Positions 14,624 to 23,240 of a DNA stretch of 33,146 nucleotides are shown here, in pieces (position 1 is the stretch's first letter; each line of letters begins with the position of its first letter). A program made the translations under genes and the position numbers. The stretch spans positions 1 through 33,146 of the forward strand of contig CAZIKF010000046.1 of NCBI GenBank assembly GCA_964539825.1, given 5' to 3'. The notes beneath the pieces were generated by a model. The model ran no database searches and was not told the origin of the DNA. It saw only the letters and a program-made list of their open reading frames with translations. Source of the stretch: CAZIKF01 sp964539825. GTDB taxonomy: Bacteria; Muiribacteriota; UBA6191.

Positions 14624-15517
14624 TCAGCCCGGCACAATAACTCTGAGTGCATCTGGAATTCTGGTGATTGTTGCTGGAGTTTCGCCAAGATAATCCCCGT
14701 CAATCTGAAGCGAGATTCCCGGCCGATGGATGGAAATCTCCCGACTCCTCACCAGCTGAACATCCTTCATGGTTTGGGTTTTCCCAAGGGACAGTCTTCC
14801 TAGAAATTCCAAAAGAGACGTACGCGTTTTGGACTTGAGCAGAAAAAGGTGAAACTCTTCATCAAATGGGGTTGCTTCCGGCGTCAGGGCAAGATTACCA
14901 CCATAATGGGCCGTAATAGAGATGATCAGAGTGGATGCCAAATAGGTGTCTTCGGGCGTATGTATATCAAAATGCTCCAGCTTTTTCGTAAAAACACTGC
15001 GTATGGTTTCAAAAGCGTAGGCTCCCTTTCCAAAGTTTTCTTTCAGCTTTGGATTGATGGATTTACATACAAACCCGTCCCAGCCGATTCCGCACATCAA
15101 GAGGAAGAAACGGCTGATAGAGTCTCCCTGCAGGTTGACCTGACCCAGTGGCATCGTCTGGATTTTACCTGAGATGAGGACTTCACAGGCTTCCAGAAGC
15201 GGGAATGGAATTCGAAGATCCCTCGCCAGAACATTCGCAGTTCCGGCCGGGATGATTCCCAGGGGGATGGGCGAATGGACCAAAGATTGGGCAATCTCGT
15301 TAAGAGTACCATCACCTCCCAGCCCGGCAATTATCTCTGGTGGCTTCTGAGCAGAGACGAGGGTATGGGCAATTTCTGAACCGTCGCCCTTTCTGTGTGT
15401 TTCAAAAAACTCCAGATCTTTGTTGTGAAGCTCAAAATACTCTCGAATTTTCTCGATCTGATCCCGATGAAATCCACGGGAGGCTGGATTGTAAATAACT
15501 GCTAACACGGGCCTCAT
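14624..15517 (-). CDS. Diacylglycerol/lipid kinase family protein (DagK/YegS-like)
   Basis: From ATG 15517 the protein has 297 residues. Longer starts at 15535 and 15565 exist, but the family normally begins with the strand seen here (RPVLAVIYNPASRG). The catalytic-domain motif GGDGTLNEIAQSL and the following PLGIIPAGTANVLARDL are diagnostic for the DAGK_cat fold. A C-terminal beta-sandwich carries LQIDGDYLGETPATI, the usual end of YegS/DgkB-type kinases. Such enzymes phosphorylate diacylglycerol, sphingoid bases or related lipids at the membrane with ATP, recycling lipid from glycan or lipid A metabolism. The specific substrate cannot be read. It is convergent with dusB (10 bases apart) and divergent from the Wzt-like ATPase. 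Confidence 0.88.
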   Translation of the reverse strand: MRPVLAVIYNPASRGFHRDQIEKIREYFELHNKDLEFFETHRKGDGSEIAHTLVSAQKPPEIIAGLGGDGTLNEIAQSLVHSPIPLGIIPAGTANVLARDLRIPFPLLEACEVLISGKIQTMPLGQVNLQGDSISRFFLLMCGIGWDGFVCKSINPKLKENFGKGAYAFETIRSVFTKKLEHFDIHTPEDTYLASTLIISITAHYGGNLALTPEATPFDEEFHLFLLKSKTRTSLLEFLGRLSLGKTQTMKDVQLVRSREISIHRPGISLQIDGDYLGETPATITRIPDALRVIVPG

Positions 15518-15551
15518 GTTAGCATAGGGCTTCATATGAAAGGGACGTGTC

Positions 15552-16787
15552 CTGAAGTCATCCACTGAACTTGTCAGAGTCGAAAATCTCTCAGTTTCTT
15601 ATGCAACCCCGCGTTTCGCGGGTACCCTTCTCTCCCAGGCCGATAGCCTCCAAGCCGAGTCTTCCTGGCAGCTCAAACCTTTAAGTTTTTCCATTCCCGC
15701 CGGGAAAGGATTGGGTCTAATTGGAGTGAATGGCTCCGGAAAGAGTTCCTTGCTAAAAGCAGTGCTAGGAATCATTCCTCCATCCACCGGGGAAGTCGAA
15801 ATTCCTGAATCAACCCTGGGAGTCTTTGATTTAAATCTTTTCTTTCATCCGGATTTTAGCGGGTTTGAGAATCTTTTTATGATGAATGCCTGTCATGGTA
15901 AGGAAGACCATGAACTTGAAGCCAAAATGGCTGATATCGAAGAGTTTTCACAAATCCGAGAGTATATGCATCGCCCGGTAAGAGAGTATTCAGCCGGTAT
16001 GCGTATGCGCCTTGGCGTCGCCTATGTGCTATTACAAGAATTTGATTTTTTGGCCATTGATGAAGTGCTCGCTGTTGGAGATCTGGCTTTTCAGAGGAAG
16101 TGTGTAGCTTATCTTCGTGACATGTTAAAGGAAGGAAAAAGTCTCCTCGTAGCCTCCCATAACCTGGATGAAATCGCGACATTATGCGATGAAATTCTCC
16201 TTTTGGATCGAGGGATAGTGCTGATGCGAGGACCCGTAGAAGAGGTGCTTGAGGCCTATATGCGAAGATCTGAAGAGATGGGGCAGACTGCCAGAGCCTT
16301 AATCAACCATCATGGCTTTACTCCAGCAGAACCTCTCAGCGAGCAAATTCGCATCCAGTCGGTTCGTTTTTTAAATTCGGAGGGTATGGAAGTGACTCAT
16401 TTTCATACCGGAGAATCCATCTCTATAGAAGTGACCGTGGTTGTTCAGACAGGAACTGTCCATAATCCTTTGTTTCGAGTGGAATTCTTCCGCAATGATA
16501 ATTTGCTGATATCAGCGACGAATAATTATCGTCATGAGGCTACCTTCGATCTACATTGCGGTGAAGCTACAGTTTGTATTGAAATTGACTCGTTGAATAT
16601 GCTCACCGGTCTCTATTACGTTGCTGTTTCCATCTGGCCTGATGAGTACACATCCCTGGTAACCGGGGAAGCGTACGATGTTCAAGACCGTCGATATGAA
16701 ATTTCCGTACATTCCCATAGGAGCCAGGGTGCTGGAATTTGCAGCCTGCCAGGAAAGGTTCGCCTCAAGATGGAGGAAGAGCCTTGA
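15552..16787 (+). CDS. Wzt-like ABC transporter ATPase for surface-glycan export; start codon unclear
   Basis: The protein shows a Walker A (GVNGSGKSS), a signature (YSAGMRMRLGVA), a Walker B (FLAIDEVLAVGD) and an H-loop (LLVASHNLDE). The C-terminal part (from about 255) is a beta-sandwich like Wzt carbohydrate-binding domains (FRVEFFRNDNLLISATNNY). The family start (ELVRVENLSVSY) is encoded from 15567, but between the in-frame TGA at 15537 and TTG 15711 there is no ATG, GTG or TTG. CTG at 15552, six bases after AGGGA, is the best start (411 residues); a small frameshift from ATG 15536 is the alternative. The TTG at 15711 would remove part of the nucleotide-binding domain. It should energise export of a finished glycan, but its permease is not in this window. 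It overlaps the sulfotransferase start. Confidence 0.85.
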   Translation: MKSSTELVRVENLSVSYATPRFAGTLLSQADSLQAESSWQLKPLSFSIPAGKGLGLIGVNGSGKSSLLKAVLGIIPPSTGEVEIPESTLGVFDLNLFFHPDFSGFENLFMMNACHGKEDHELEAKMADIEEFSQIREYMHRPVREYSAGMRMRLGVAYVLLQEFDFLAIDEVLAVGDLAFQRKCVAYLRDMLKEGKSLLVASHNLDEIATLCDEILLLDRGIVLMRGPVEEVLEAYMRRSEEMGQTARALINHHGFTPAEPLSEQIRIQSVRFLNSEGMEVTHFHTGESISIEVTVVVQTGTVHNPLFRVEFFRNDNLLISATNNYRHEATFDLHCGEATVCIEIDSLNMLTGLYYVAVSIWPDEYTSLVTGEAYDVQDRRYEISVHSHRSQGAGICSLPGKVRLKMEEEP

Positions 16788-17623
16788 GCGCCATACCATG
16801 GCAGTCCATCGCGACAGCCCTGAGTTCTGAACCTCTGGATCACAATGGGATTTATGTTCACCGTGACCAAATCAAGAAGAAGCTCGATCCCTTGTGTGCC
16901 CCCACAATTCTCTTTTCTTGTTTTCCGAAAAGTGGGTCAACCTACATTACTTCCGTCTTGAAGGAGGTCACCGGATACCAGGGTGCTGTACTCGCATATG
17001 CCGAAGGTGGCAACGATCAGCAGCTTGATCCAATACGCCTTATTCAGCATCTTCAGACTCCGGTAATTGCACACCACCACATGAGAGCCACACTGGCGAA
17101 TCTTGAACTCATGCATTTGTTTTCTATCAAGCCTCTGATTCATACCCGAAATCTTTTCGATAGCGTCATAAGTTTCAAAGAGTTTCACGAAGTTCTCGTG
17201 GATCCGGAAAATCCCATGGCGTTTATCACGGACCAGTTTCGGGTTTTGCCAGAGCAAAAGCGCGTAGATATGATCATTGATCTCGTTGTTCCCTGGTACC
17301 TGCATTTTTATGTTTCCTGGAAAAATTTCGATCAGAGATTCTCACTAGGTATTCACTGGACTTGCTATGAAGAACTTCTGGAAGATCCTCAGACTCTATT
17401 TGATAAAATTCTCGACTCCTGTGGAATACAGCCTCCAAAACATGCTCTGGAGAAGGCGCTTACCAATGTAGGGAAGGATGCGTCTACCCGATTTAATAAA
17501 GGGGTTAGCGGAAGAGGGGAGTCCCTTTTAAGCGAGAATCAGAAGATTAGCATACGATCCCTTTGTTCCTACTATTCCGATGTGGATTTCTCGCCCCTGG
17601 GTATCTCGCCCCTGGGTATTTAA
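16784..17623 (+). CDS. PAPS-dependent sulfotransferase
   Basis: The 279-residue enzyme transfers sulfate from 3'-phosphoadenylyl sulfate to a hydroxyl or amine, here probably on a sugar. The 5'-phosphosulfate loop is PKSGSTYITSVL (residues 48-59). The 3'-phosphate motif is TRNLFDSVISF, and the RFNKGVSGRGESLL stretch near residue 235-250 is the usual late binding loop. The start is TTG 16784, overlapping the ABC stop as TTGA and directly behind GGAGG at about 16772-16776; a longer ATG-started frame from 16739 overlaps the ABC gene by 49 bases and is less likely. Coupled translation with the exporter ATPase suggests sulfation of the exported glycan. The C-terminus carries a duplicated SPLGI. 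Confidence 0.88.
   Translation: MSAIPWQSIATALSSEPLDHNGIYVHRDQIKKKLDPLCAPTILFSCFPKSGSTYITSVLKEVTGYQGAVLAYAEGGNDQQLDPIRLIQHLQTPVIAHHHMRATLANLELMHLFSIKPLIHTRNLFDSVISFKEFHEVLVDPENPMAFITDQFRVLPEQKRVDMIIDLVVPWYLHFYVSWKNFDQRFSLGIHWTCYEELLEDPQTLFDKILDSCGIQPPKHALEKALTNVGKDASTRFNKGVSGRGESLLSENQKISIRSLCSYYSDVDFSPLGISPLGI
17590..17619. repeat. 15-bp perfect tandem duplication at the sulfotransferase 3' end
   Basis: The unit CTCGCCCCTGGGTAT occurs at 17590-17604 and again at 17605-17619, immediately before the TAA. It adds five residues (SPLGI repeated) without shifting frame. It may be a slippage product or an assembly artefact. Confidence 0.95.
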
Positions 17624-18372
17624 GAAAGACCATGCTTTCCAAAATACAGAAGAGCTGAATAAAGGTGCAGAAAGAAATGTCTGCTGAAGGGAATTCTACT
17701 TTTTCTGAGGAAATGGTGAAAATAAGAACTTTGCCTACAGACCTTGATTTTTCGTCCTTCTTGACAGAGCCTCCGACATAAATCTACATCTTCAAAATAG
17801 AGAGGAAAGCGCTCATCAAATAGAAATTCCTGAAAGGTCGAGGTTGGTCCAAACAAGTAGGAACCCTGCAACCAAAAAGGGTGTTCATTCCTTTCTTCAA
17901 ATATAGAGTTCTGTTCTAGCTCCCTGCTTTTTTCTGAGGTAAGGCGCGGCCACAACAGCGAGTGTGGGGTTGGGAAGAATCGAACATTGACCTGGGCTGT
18001 GCCCTGCATGTCTGTGGAAGGGCAAGTGAAGAGGTCAGCCCCCGAAAGTCTCGCGAATTCAAGACTATTTTGGAGGTTGTCTTCAGGCAAGGTTACATCT
18101 GGATTTAAGATCAACAGGAATGGCGACTGAGTTTTTGAGATTCCATCATTGAGGTTTTTCGAAAGAGACTTCGGCTGTTCCCTCTGGATAAGATTGATAG
18201 GTATAGGGCAATTTTGAATCTTTTCCAGAGTAGCTGGGGGCTCCTTAAGATTAAGTACAAGATGAATATCAAATTTTTCCGGGATGGATTGGATCTGAAG
18301 ACTCTCAAGTAAGTCTTCAAGAAGTGCTCCGTGTCCGTGGGAGACGATGAGTACGCTAAGCGTCGTTTCCAA
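17620..18372 (-). CDS. GT2-family glycosyltransferase (rhamnosyltransferase-like)
   Basis: The 250-residue protein is a GT-A fold transferase. It has an N-terminal strand LSVLIVSHGHG, the nucleotide-sugar metal site ILNPDVTLPEDN (NPD in place of DxD) and the acceptor-side acidic motif YFEDVDLCRRL. NPDV together with FEDVDLCRR is typical of WbbL-like rhamnosyl- and related transferases. It adds one sugar to a lipid-linked or growing glycan at the inner membrane. The start is TTG 18370-18372 behind AGGAGGGG. The stop region overlaps the convergent sulfotransferase by four bases. It is the only clear glycosyltransferase in the window. Confidence 0.88.
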   Translation of the reverse strand: METTLSVLIVSHGHGALLEDLLESLQIQSIPEKFDIHLVLNLKEPPATLEKIQNCPIPINLIQREQPKSLSKNLNDGISKTQSPFLLILNPDVTLPEDNLQNSLEFARLSGADLFTCPSTDMQGTAQVNVRFFPTPHSLLWPRLTSEKSRELEQNSIFEERNEHPFWLQGSYLFGPTSTFQEFLFDERFPLYFEDVDLCRRLCQEGRKIKVCRQSSYFHHFLRKSRIPFSRHFFLHLYSALLYFGKHGLS

Positions 18373-18415
18373 GATTTCACTCCCCTCCTGGGAAATCAGG
18401 GTGGGCTACCGTATA

Positions 18416-20029
18416 ATGTCAGATGTGGAGAAGTTTGTCATCATCGGTATAGACGGAGCTGACTTCTTCCTCACCCGAGATCTCATGGACCGAGGAGATC
18501 TTCCCAATCTCAATTCTTTGCGTCAGCGAGGTATTTACTCTCCCTTAATTTCGACAATCCCACCTTTAACCCCACAGGCCTGGTCTTCCTTCGCATGTGG
18601 TGTTAATCCCGGTAAGCATGGGATCTTCGATTTCGGGGAAATTCCCCTGGACTCCTATGAGTCACGATTGAACACATCTGAGGATCGAAAGGCGAGAGGC
18701 TTTTGGGAATACTTAGGGGCGGAGGGGCTTTCGACATCGGTGATCAATATGCCCCTGACTTATCCAGCGGAAGACCTTTCAGAGGGGTATATGATCGCTG
18801 GAATGCATACACCTGATCTGGAGAGCCTTTGTGCCCACAAGGAAGTTCAAAAATTCCTGAGCACAGATTTTCCAGATTACTGTATTGATGTCATGTCCTT
18901 CTGGTACAAAGATATGGATCTCTTTGTAGACAGGGTCAAAAACATGGTTCGAATGCGGACAAAACTGGTAAAGGAACTTCGCAAACGATTTCCAACCGAT
19001 GTGCTTTTTTTCACATTTGTTGGTCTTGATCGGGTCTTGCATGCGTTCTATTCTCAACAGGATTTTCATACAGGCGGCCAGGGTTGGAAGTATGAAACTG
19101 TGGGTAGGGAGGTTTTTAAACTTATCGATGATGGGGTGGGGGAAATTCTCTCGGAGATTTCGTCGGATGTTCCGGTAATGGTACTCTCTGACCATGGATT
19201 TGGAACTCTTGAGAAGGATGTTTATCTCAATAATTTCTTTCATCAAAAGGGATACCTGGATTTTGATCCAGCCATGCTGACCCAGGCGATGACCTGTCAT
19301 CCCTCATGGGACAAAGGACTTTTTGGAGCGTTAGTATTCTCTGCACTGGCCCGGATTCCCTTCTTTCGAAAGAAGGTATCCTGCCATCAGAAATCCTTCC
19401 AAGCCCTGGATTGGTCAAAGGTTAAATGCTTTTCAACAGGTTTGTTTGGAAATGTCTATCTACACAGGACTGATAGATTTCCAGAAGGCTGGATTGACCC
19501 GCACAGCAGCCAATATGAAGATCTTTTAGTTGAGGTTGTTTCTGACCTGCGAAAACTCAGGCTCGACGGAGAGCCTGTAGTAGACGAAGTTTACCTTAGT
19601 AGGGATATTTACCATGGTCCCTGGGTGTTCCAAGCCCCTGATATCATTTTAAAAATGAGAGACTATTCCCTGATCACCAGAGGGGGGCAGGAGTTTGATT
19701 CCGATGATCTTGCCGATTACCCGGGTGTGAACCATTCAGGGAACCATCGTATGGAAGGCATCCTTTTTCTCAGTGGACCTGGTTTCATTAGCGGCGAGTC
19801 TCCCTATGTACAGGCAATTCTGGAAGATCTTGTTCCCACTCTACTCTATGGATTGGATTTACCTATACCTCTGGCAATGGATGGCAGAGTTCTGTTTAAA
19901 GCGTTTCTCAAGGAATGCGAACCCACCTTTTATGAAGAGACTATTAGTCGTGAAAGGAGCGGGTCTTTTGAGCTCAACGATCCGCAGGTTCGCGCTCGTC
20001 TTGAGGCACTGGGCTACCTGGACGGATAA
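18416..20029 (+). CDS. AlkP-superfamily phosphodiesterase/phosphotransferase
   Basis: Using ATG 18416 gives 537 residues; the longer frame from 18347 overlaps the divergent glycosyltransferase and its ribosome site and is rejected. The type I phosphodiesterase / nucleotide-pyrophosphatase core is clear: FVIIGIDGADF (metal ligand D13), nucleophile T52 in PPLTPQAWSS, VPVMVLSDHGFGT for the second metal pair, and NHSGNHRMEG for the late His ligand. There is no signal peptide, so it acts in the cytoplasm. The PPLTPQAWSSF subtype is common beside glycan genes in bacteria. It could hydrolyse or transfer a phospho-group on a sugar nucleotide or lipid-linked intermediate. It ends 2 bases before the epimerase start, implying an operon. 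Confidence 0.88.
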   Translation: MSDVEKFVIIGIDGADFFLTRDLMDRGDLPNLNSLRQRGIYSPLISTIPPLTPQAWSSFACGVNPGKHGIFDFGEIPLDSYESRLNTSEDRKARGFWEYLGAEGLSTSVINMPLTYPAEDLSEGYMIAGMHTPDLESLCAHKEVQKFLSTDFPDYCIDVMSFWYKDMDLFVDRVKNMVRMRTKLVKELRKRFPTDVLFFTFVGLDRVLHAFYSQQDFHTGGQGWKYETVGREVFKLIDDGVGEILSEISSDVPVMVLSDHGFGTLEKDVYLNNFFHQKGYLDFDPAMLTQAMTCHPSWDKGLFGALVFSALARIPFFRKKVSCHQKSFQALDWSKVKCFSTGLFGNVYLHRTDRFPEGWIDPHSSQYEDLLVEVVSDLRKLRLDGEPVVDEVYLSRDIYHGPWVFQAPDIILKMRDYSLITRGGQEFDSDDLADYPGVNHSGNHRMEGILFLSGPGFISGESPYVQAILEDLVPTLLYGLDLPIPLAMDGRVLFKAFLKECEPTFYEETISRERSGSFELNDPQVRARLEALGYLDG

Positions 20030-20031
20030 TC

Positions 20032-21120
20032 ATGAACTCTACAATTCCTTATCAAAGAATTCTCATCACTGGAGGGGCGGGCTTTATCGGCTCAAGACTG
20101 GCGATTCACCTTAAAACCAGCTTTCCGCAAACACAAGTGGTGGTAATGGATAATATGATCAGAGCTGGTTCAGAGCTACACCTCTCGCATTTGCAAGAAC
20201 ACGGGGTAGAGTTCATCAAGGGAGATATACGCAATTCTGATGACCTCAAGAAGATAGATGGTGATCTTCTTATTGCCTGCGCAGCGGAACCCTCAGTTTT
20301 AGCGGGAGTTGGATCTAGCCCCAGGTATGTAATCGAAACCAATCTGAATGGGACACTTGAGAGTCTTGAATGGGCCAGGGAACGAGGTGCTGGATTCTTT
20401 TTCTTCTCTTCTTCAAGGGTCTATCCTCTCGATAGAGTTAGGGCGATTCCTTATGTAGAGCGCGAATCTCGATTGGAGTGGACTACCCCTGGTGATGAGC
20501 TAAGCTCCTTTTTAAGCAAAGATGGAATTACTCTTGACTTCCCTACCGAGGGAATTCGCTCCATGTACGGAACTACGAAGTTAGCATCTGAAGAATTAAT
20601 ACGGGAATACGCGAGTGCATATGATATCCCGTCCATAATTACACGCTTTGGTGTAGTTAGCGGGCCAGGGCAAATGGGTCAGGTTCAACAGGGATTTGTT
20701 TCCTTTTGGGTTGCTAAGCACTTCTTCTCAGGAAGTCTGTCTTATAACGGATTTGGCGGCACCGGTAAACAGGTGAGGGATTTCTTGCATGTAAGGGATT
20801 TATGTACCCTGGTGAGCAGACAGCTTGCAGTGCTGCCCCAATGTCGGGGTGAGCTATATCAAGCTGCCGGAGGTAAAGACTTTTCTGTTTCTCTCAGGGA
20901 GCTCACCCAACTATGCCAGGAGGTCATGGGAATGAAAGTGAAGATCAAGGAAAATCCAGAGTCCCATCAGAACGATTTACCCATACTGCTCCTGGATAGC
21001 GCCAGGGTAAGGGATGAATTTTCATGGAAGCCGCAGGTTTCGGCCAGGCAGCTTGTCGAAGAGATTCACACCTGGCTCATAGAGAATGAGAAAGATCTCA
21101 AAGCCCTTTTTTGTAAATAA
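20032..21120 (+). CDS. NAD-dependent sugar epimerase/dehydratase (extended SDR)
   Basis: The 362-residue protein has a Rossmann nucleotide site at 13-21 (TGGAGFIGS) and the catalytic pair Y179 and K183 in YGTTK. The region around GPGQMGQVQQGFVSFW and GFGGTGKQVRDFLHV is typical of SDR epimerases related to CDP-paratose 2-epimerase. It would interconvert a nucleotide-bound sugar in the cytoplasm. The ATG lies 2 bases after the AlkP-family stop, so the genes are coupled. A related enzyme (22176-23240) is encoded on the other strand; the two may act in succession on the same CDP- or other NDP-sugar. The exact sugar cannot be read. Confidence 0.85.
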   Translation: MNSTIPYQRILITGGAGFIGSRLAIHLKTSFPQTQVVVMDNMIRAGSELHLSHLQEHGVEFIKGDIRNSDDLKKIDGDLLIACAAEPSVLAGVGSSPRYVIETNLNGTLESLEWARERGAGFFFFSSSRVYPLDRVRAIPYVERESRLEWTTPGDELSSFLSKDGITLDFPTEGIRSMYGTTKLASEELIREYASAYDIPSIITRFGVVSGPGQMGQVQQGFVSFWVAKHFFSGSLSYNGFGGTGKQVRDFLHVRDLCTLVSRQLAVLPQCRGELYQAAGGKDFSVSLRELTQLCQEVMGMKVKIKENPESHQNDLPILLLDSARVRDEFSWKPQVSARQLVEEIHTWLIENEKDLKALFCK

Positions 21121-21125
21121 TCTGG

Positions 21126-22172
21126 CTATGAATCCTTTTTGCGGCAAGTTACTTCCATCGAACCCCTATATTTACTGGATACCTCATAACGCACAGCTTT
21201 GAGCCCAGCCTTGTCCAGGGCCTTTTTTAGAGATTGGAAGGAAAAAAAATGCAGGTGTTCGCAAACCCTCCACATGGGATCTTTATCAGCAAGGAGTCTA
21301 CAATAAGCACTGTCAAAGTTGGGAGTTGAAATCCAGAGGATACCGTTTTTGGAAAGTAAGTCGGCAGCTTTCTGCAGGGCTAAATGAGGATCAATAAAGT
21401 GTTCAAGTACATCACCCATGCACAGGATATCGAACTTCTCGTCGCTATTGAATTGGAGGAAATCTCCAATATGAATGGGTATAGAAAAAGTCTCAGCCAC
21501 TCTTCTAGCATAGTCTGGTCGAATTTCAATTCCCGAGGCTTCCAATTGAAACTCACAGGCAACGCCAATCATTTCTCCTGAACCTACTCCAACTTCAAAA
21601 AAACTCAATCCGTTAGATTCCGCTATGAGACGCTGCATGATCTGGCCTAAACCAGGGCAGGCGCCTACATCCGGTTCTTCCAGTGTCCCCATTTCCGTGA
21701 CCCGCAATATTTCCTCAAGATTCTCTGGGCGGTGAGAAGCAAAGATATGACTACAGCTGGTGCAGAAAAGCCACAGTCTAACCGGGTCAAAACCAGGCGC
21801 AAAGTCAAGATATGTTGAGGTGTTATAGCAGGAGTGTTCACTACCGGGTTGCTGGCAAAGAGGGCAAGTTGGAGTAGGGAGCTGGATTGGAGCTTGATAG
21901 ATGTAAGTGTGGTGCTTGAACTCTTTTGGTGTGATCTTGGACATCAATTCCGGACAGGTTTCAAATGCTTTCCTATGTGCCTGAAGTGATCCTGAAATAT
22001 CACCGATCCGATTTAAAACTTCACCCAGTCGAAAGTGGGCTATGGCTGAGAATTCTGGGAAATTCACAAGAAGTTGATAGTGTTTGAGAGCGTCAGGATC
22101 ATTTCCGCTCTGAAGAAGTTGTTCAGCCCTGTTAAGGAGTTGATTGGGTTCCAATTGCTCGGCAGAACTCAA
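21126..22172 (-). CDS. TPR / zinc-binding / SAM methyltransferase fusion
   Basis: The protein has 348 residues. Residues 1-85 form TPR-like helices (HYQLLVNFPEFSAIAHFRLGE type). Residues about 115-160 carry two cysteine pairs (CPLCQQPG and FCTSCSH), a likely zinc site as seen in sugar C-methyltransferases. Residues about 190-320 are a class I methyltransferase domain with the SAM loop FFEVGVGSGEMIG, acidic ribose ligand SGIEIRP, MGDVLEHFIDP and WISTPNF. It probably methylates a deoxysugar or another glycan part. The start is TTG 22172, 3 bases past the epimerase stop, with AAGGG inside the preceding gene. Convergent with the other epimerase (5 bases apart). Confidence 0.85.
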   Translation of the reverse strand: MSSAEQLEPNQLLNRAEQLLQSGNDPDALKHYQLLVNFPEFSAIAHFRLGEVLNRIGDISGSLQAHRKAFETCPELMSKITPKEFKHHTYIYQAPIQLPTPTCPLCQQPGSEHSCYNTSTYLDFAPGFDPVRLWLFCTSCSHIFASHRPENLEEILRVTEMGTLEEPDVGACPGLGQIMQRLIAESNGLSFFEVGVGSGEMIGVACEFQLEASGIEIRPDYARRVAETFSIPIHIGDFLQFNSDEKFDILCMGDVLEHFIDPHLALQKAADLLSKNGILWISTPNFDSAYCRLLADKDPMWRVCEHLHFFSFQSLKKALDKAGLKAVRYEVSSKYRGSMEVTCRKKDS

Positions 22173-22175
22173 GGT

Positions 22176-23240
22176 TCAACCCTTGTTACTAAATTCAACT
22201 TGCCATTGTTCATAGATTTCTTTAAGGATGGAATCAAGACTGTAGGAGATATTCCACCCTGGGTAGCGAGTTTGGAATTTGCGGTTATCAGTGTAATAGC
22301 AGATATGATCTCCCACTCGTGCTTCTTCGCTGTAGGAATGTTCAAATTCAATTCCAGTTATGGATTGAATCCGTTCCATAGCCTCCAGCATAGAGCAGGA
22401 ATTGGCGCGTCCCCCTCCAAGATTAAAGACTTCCCCTCGGCAAGGGTCAGCTAAAATATTTCCAACACAAGCGGCTACATCCTGACTGTGAATGTTGTCA
22501 CGTACTTGTTTTCCCTTGTATCCAAAAATGGTATAGGGAGTACGGGTGAGATTGGTTCTGACGAGATAGCTTAGAAATCCATGCAGTCTGGTTCCCCGAT
22601 GGTTGGGTCCAGTGAGACATCCACCTCGAAGACACGTAGTCTTCAGGGAGAAATTTCTGCCGTATTCCTGTACAAGCAGATCAGCGGATGCCTTAGATAC
22701 TCCAAAGAGGGAATGAAGGCTTTGATCTATGGACATGGCTTCAGAAATTCCATATCGATCTTCTTCTCTCAAAAAATCATACCTGGTTTCCAATTCTTCC
22801 AGCGGAAGTTGATTGGGAAGATCTCCATAAACTTTGTTGGTGCTAATAAATACAAATGGGGACTCCGGTCTGTGCTTTCTTGTCGCCTCTAGAAGGTTGA
22901 GCGTTCCCAGGGCGTTAACTTCAAAATCCTGAAAGGGGATTTGTGCTGCCAGGTCATGGGACGGCTGTGCAGCGCAATGCACTATGGATGAAATAGGCCT
23001 GTTTTGAAAAAGTGTGTTTATTCCTTCCCTATCTCGAATATCCATATCCAAATGTTCAAAATTGTGATGATTCTTGCTCAGTTCCTGAAGAACTGAACTC
23101 GTATCCCCTTCCGCTCCAAAGAAATCACGACGGAGATTATTATCCAGGCCCAAAATACGCTCAAATTGAGGTGCAAAAAATTTCACCATCTCAGAGCCTA
23201 TGAGTCCGCTGGAACCTGTGATGAGAAGAATATGAGACAT
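22176..23240 (-). CDS. CDP-paratose 2-epimerase-like SDR protein
   Basis: The 354-residue protein carries an NAD site (LLITGSSGLIGSEM) and blocks highly characteristic of the CDP-paratose 2-epimerase-like group: IVHCAAQPSHDLA, FISTNKVYGDLPN, CLRGGCLTGPNHRGT and FGYKGKQVRDNIHS. The classical catalytic Tyr of YxxxK is Phe here (F179, with K183, in LFGVSK); from memory this substitution is common in the group, so it need not mean inactivity. The likely role is epimerising a nucleotide-linked dideoxyhexose or related sugar for a surface polymer. ATG 23240 is preceded by GGGAAA. It heads a two-gene unit with the methyltransferase. Confidence 0.87.
   Translation of the reverse strand: MSHILLITGSSGLIGSEMVKFFAPQFERILGLDNNLRRDFFGAEGDTSSVLQELSKNHHNFEHLDMDIRDREGINTLFQNRPISSIVHCAAQPSHDLAAQIPFQDFEVNALGTLNLLEATRKHRPESPFVFISTNKVYGDLPNQLPLEELETRYDFLREEDRYGISEAMSIDQSLHSLFGVSKASADLLVQEYGRNFSLKTTCLRGGCLTGPNHRGTRLHGFLSYLVRTNLTRTPYTIFGYKGKQVRDNIHSQDVAACVGNILADPCRGEVFNLGGGRANSCSMLEAMERIQSITGIEFEHSYSEEARVGDHICYYTDNRKFQTRYPGWNISYSLDSILKEIYEQWQVEFSNKG

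Noticed and set aside
18347..18415. Longer AlkP-family start at 18347
   Set aside because: It overlaps the ribosome site and start of the divergent glycosyltransferase; the conserved first strand follows ATG 18416 directly.
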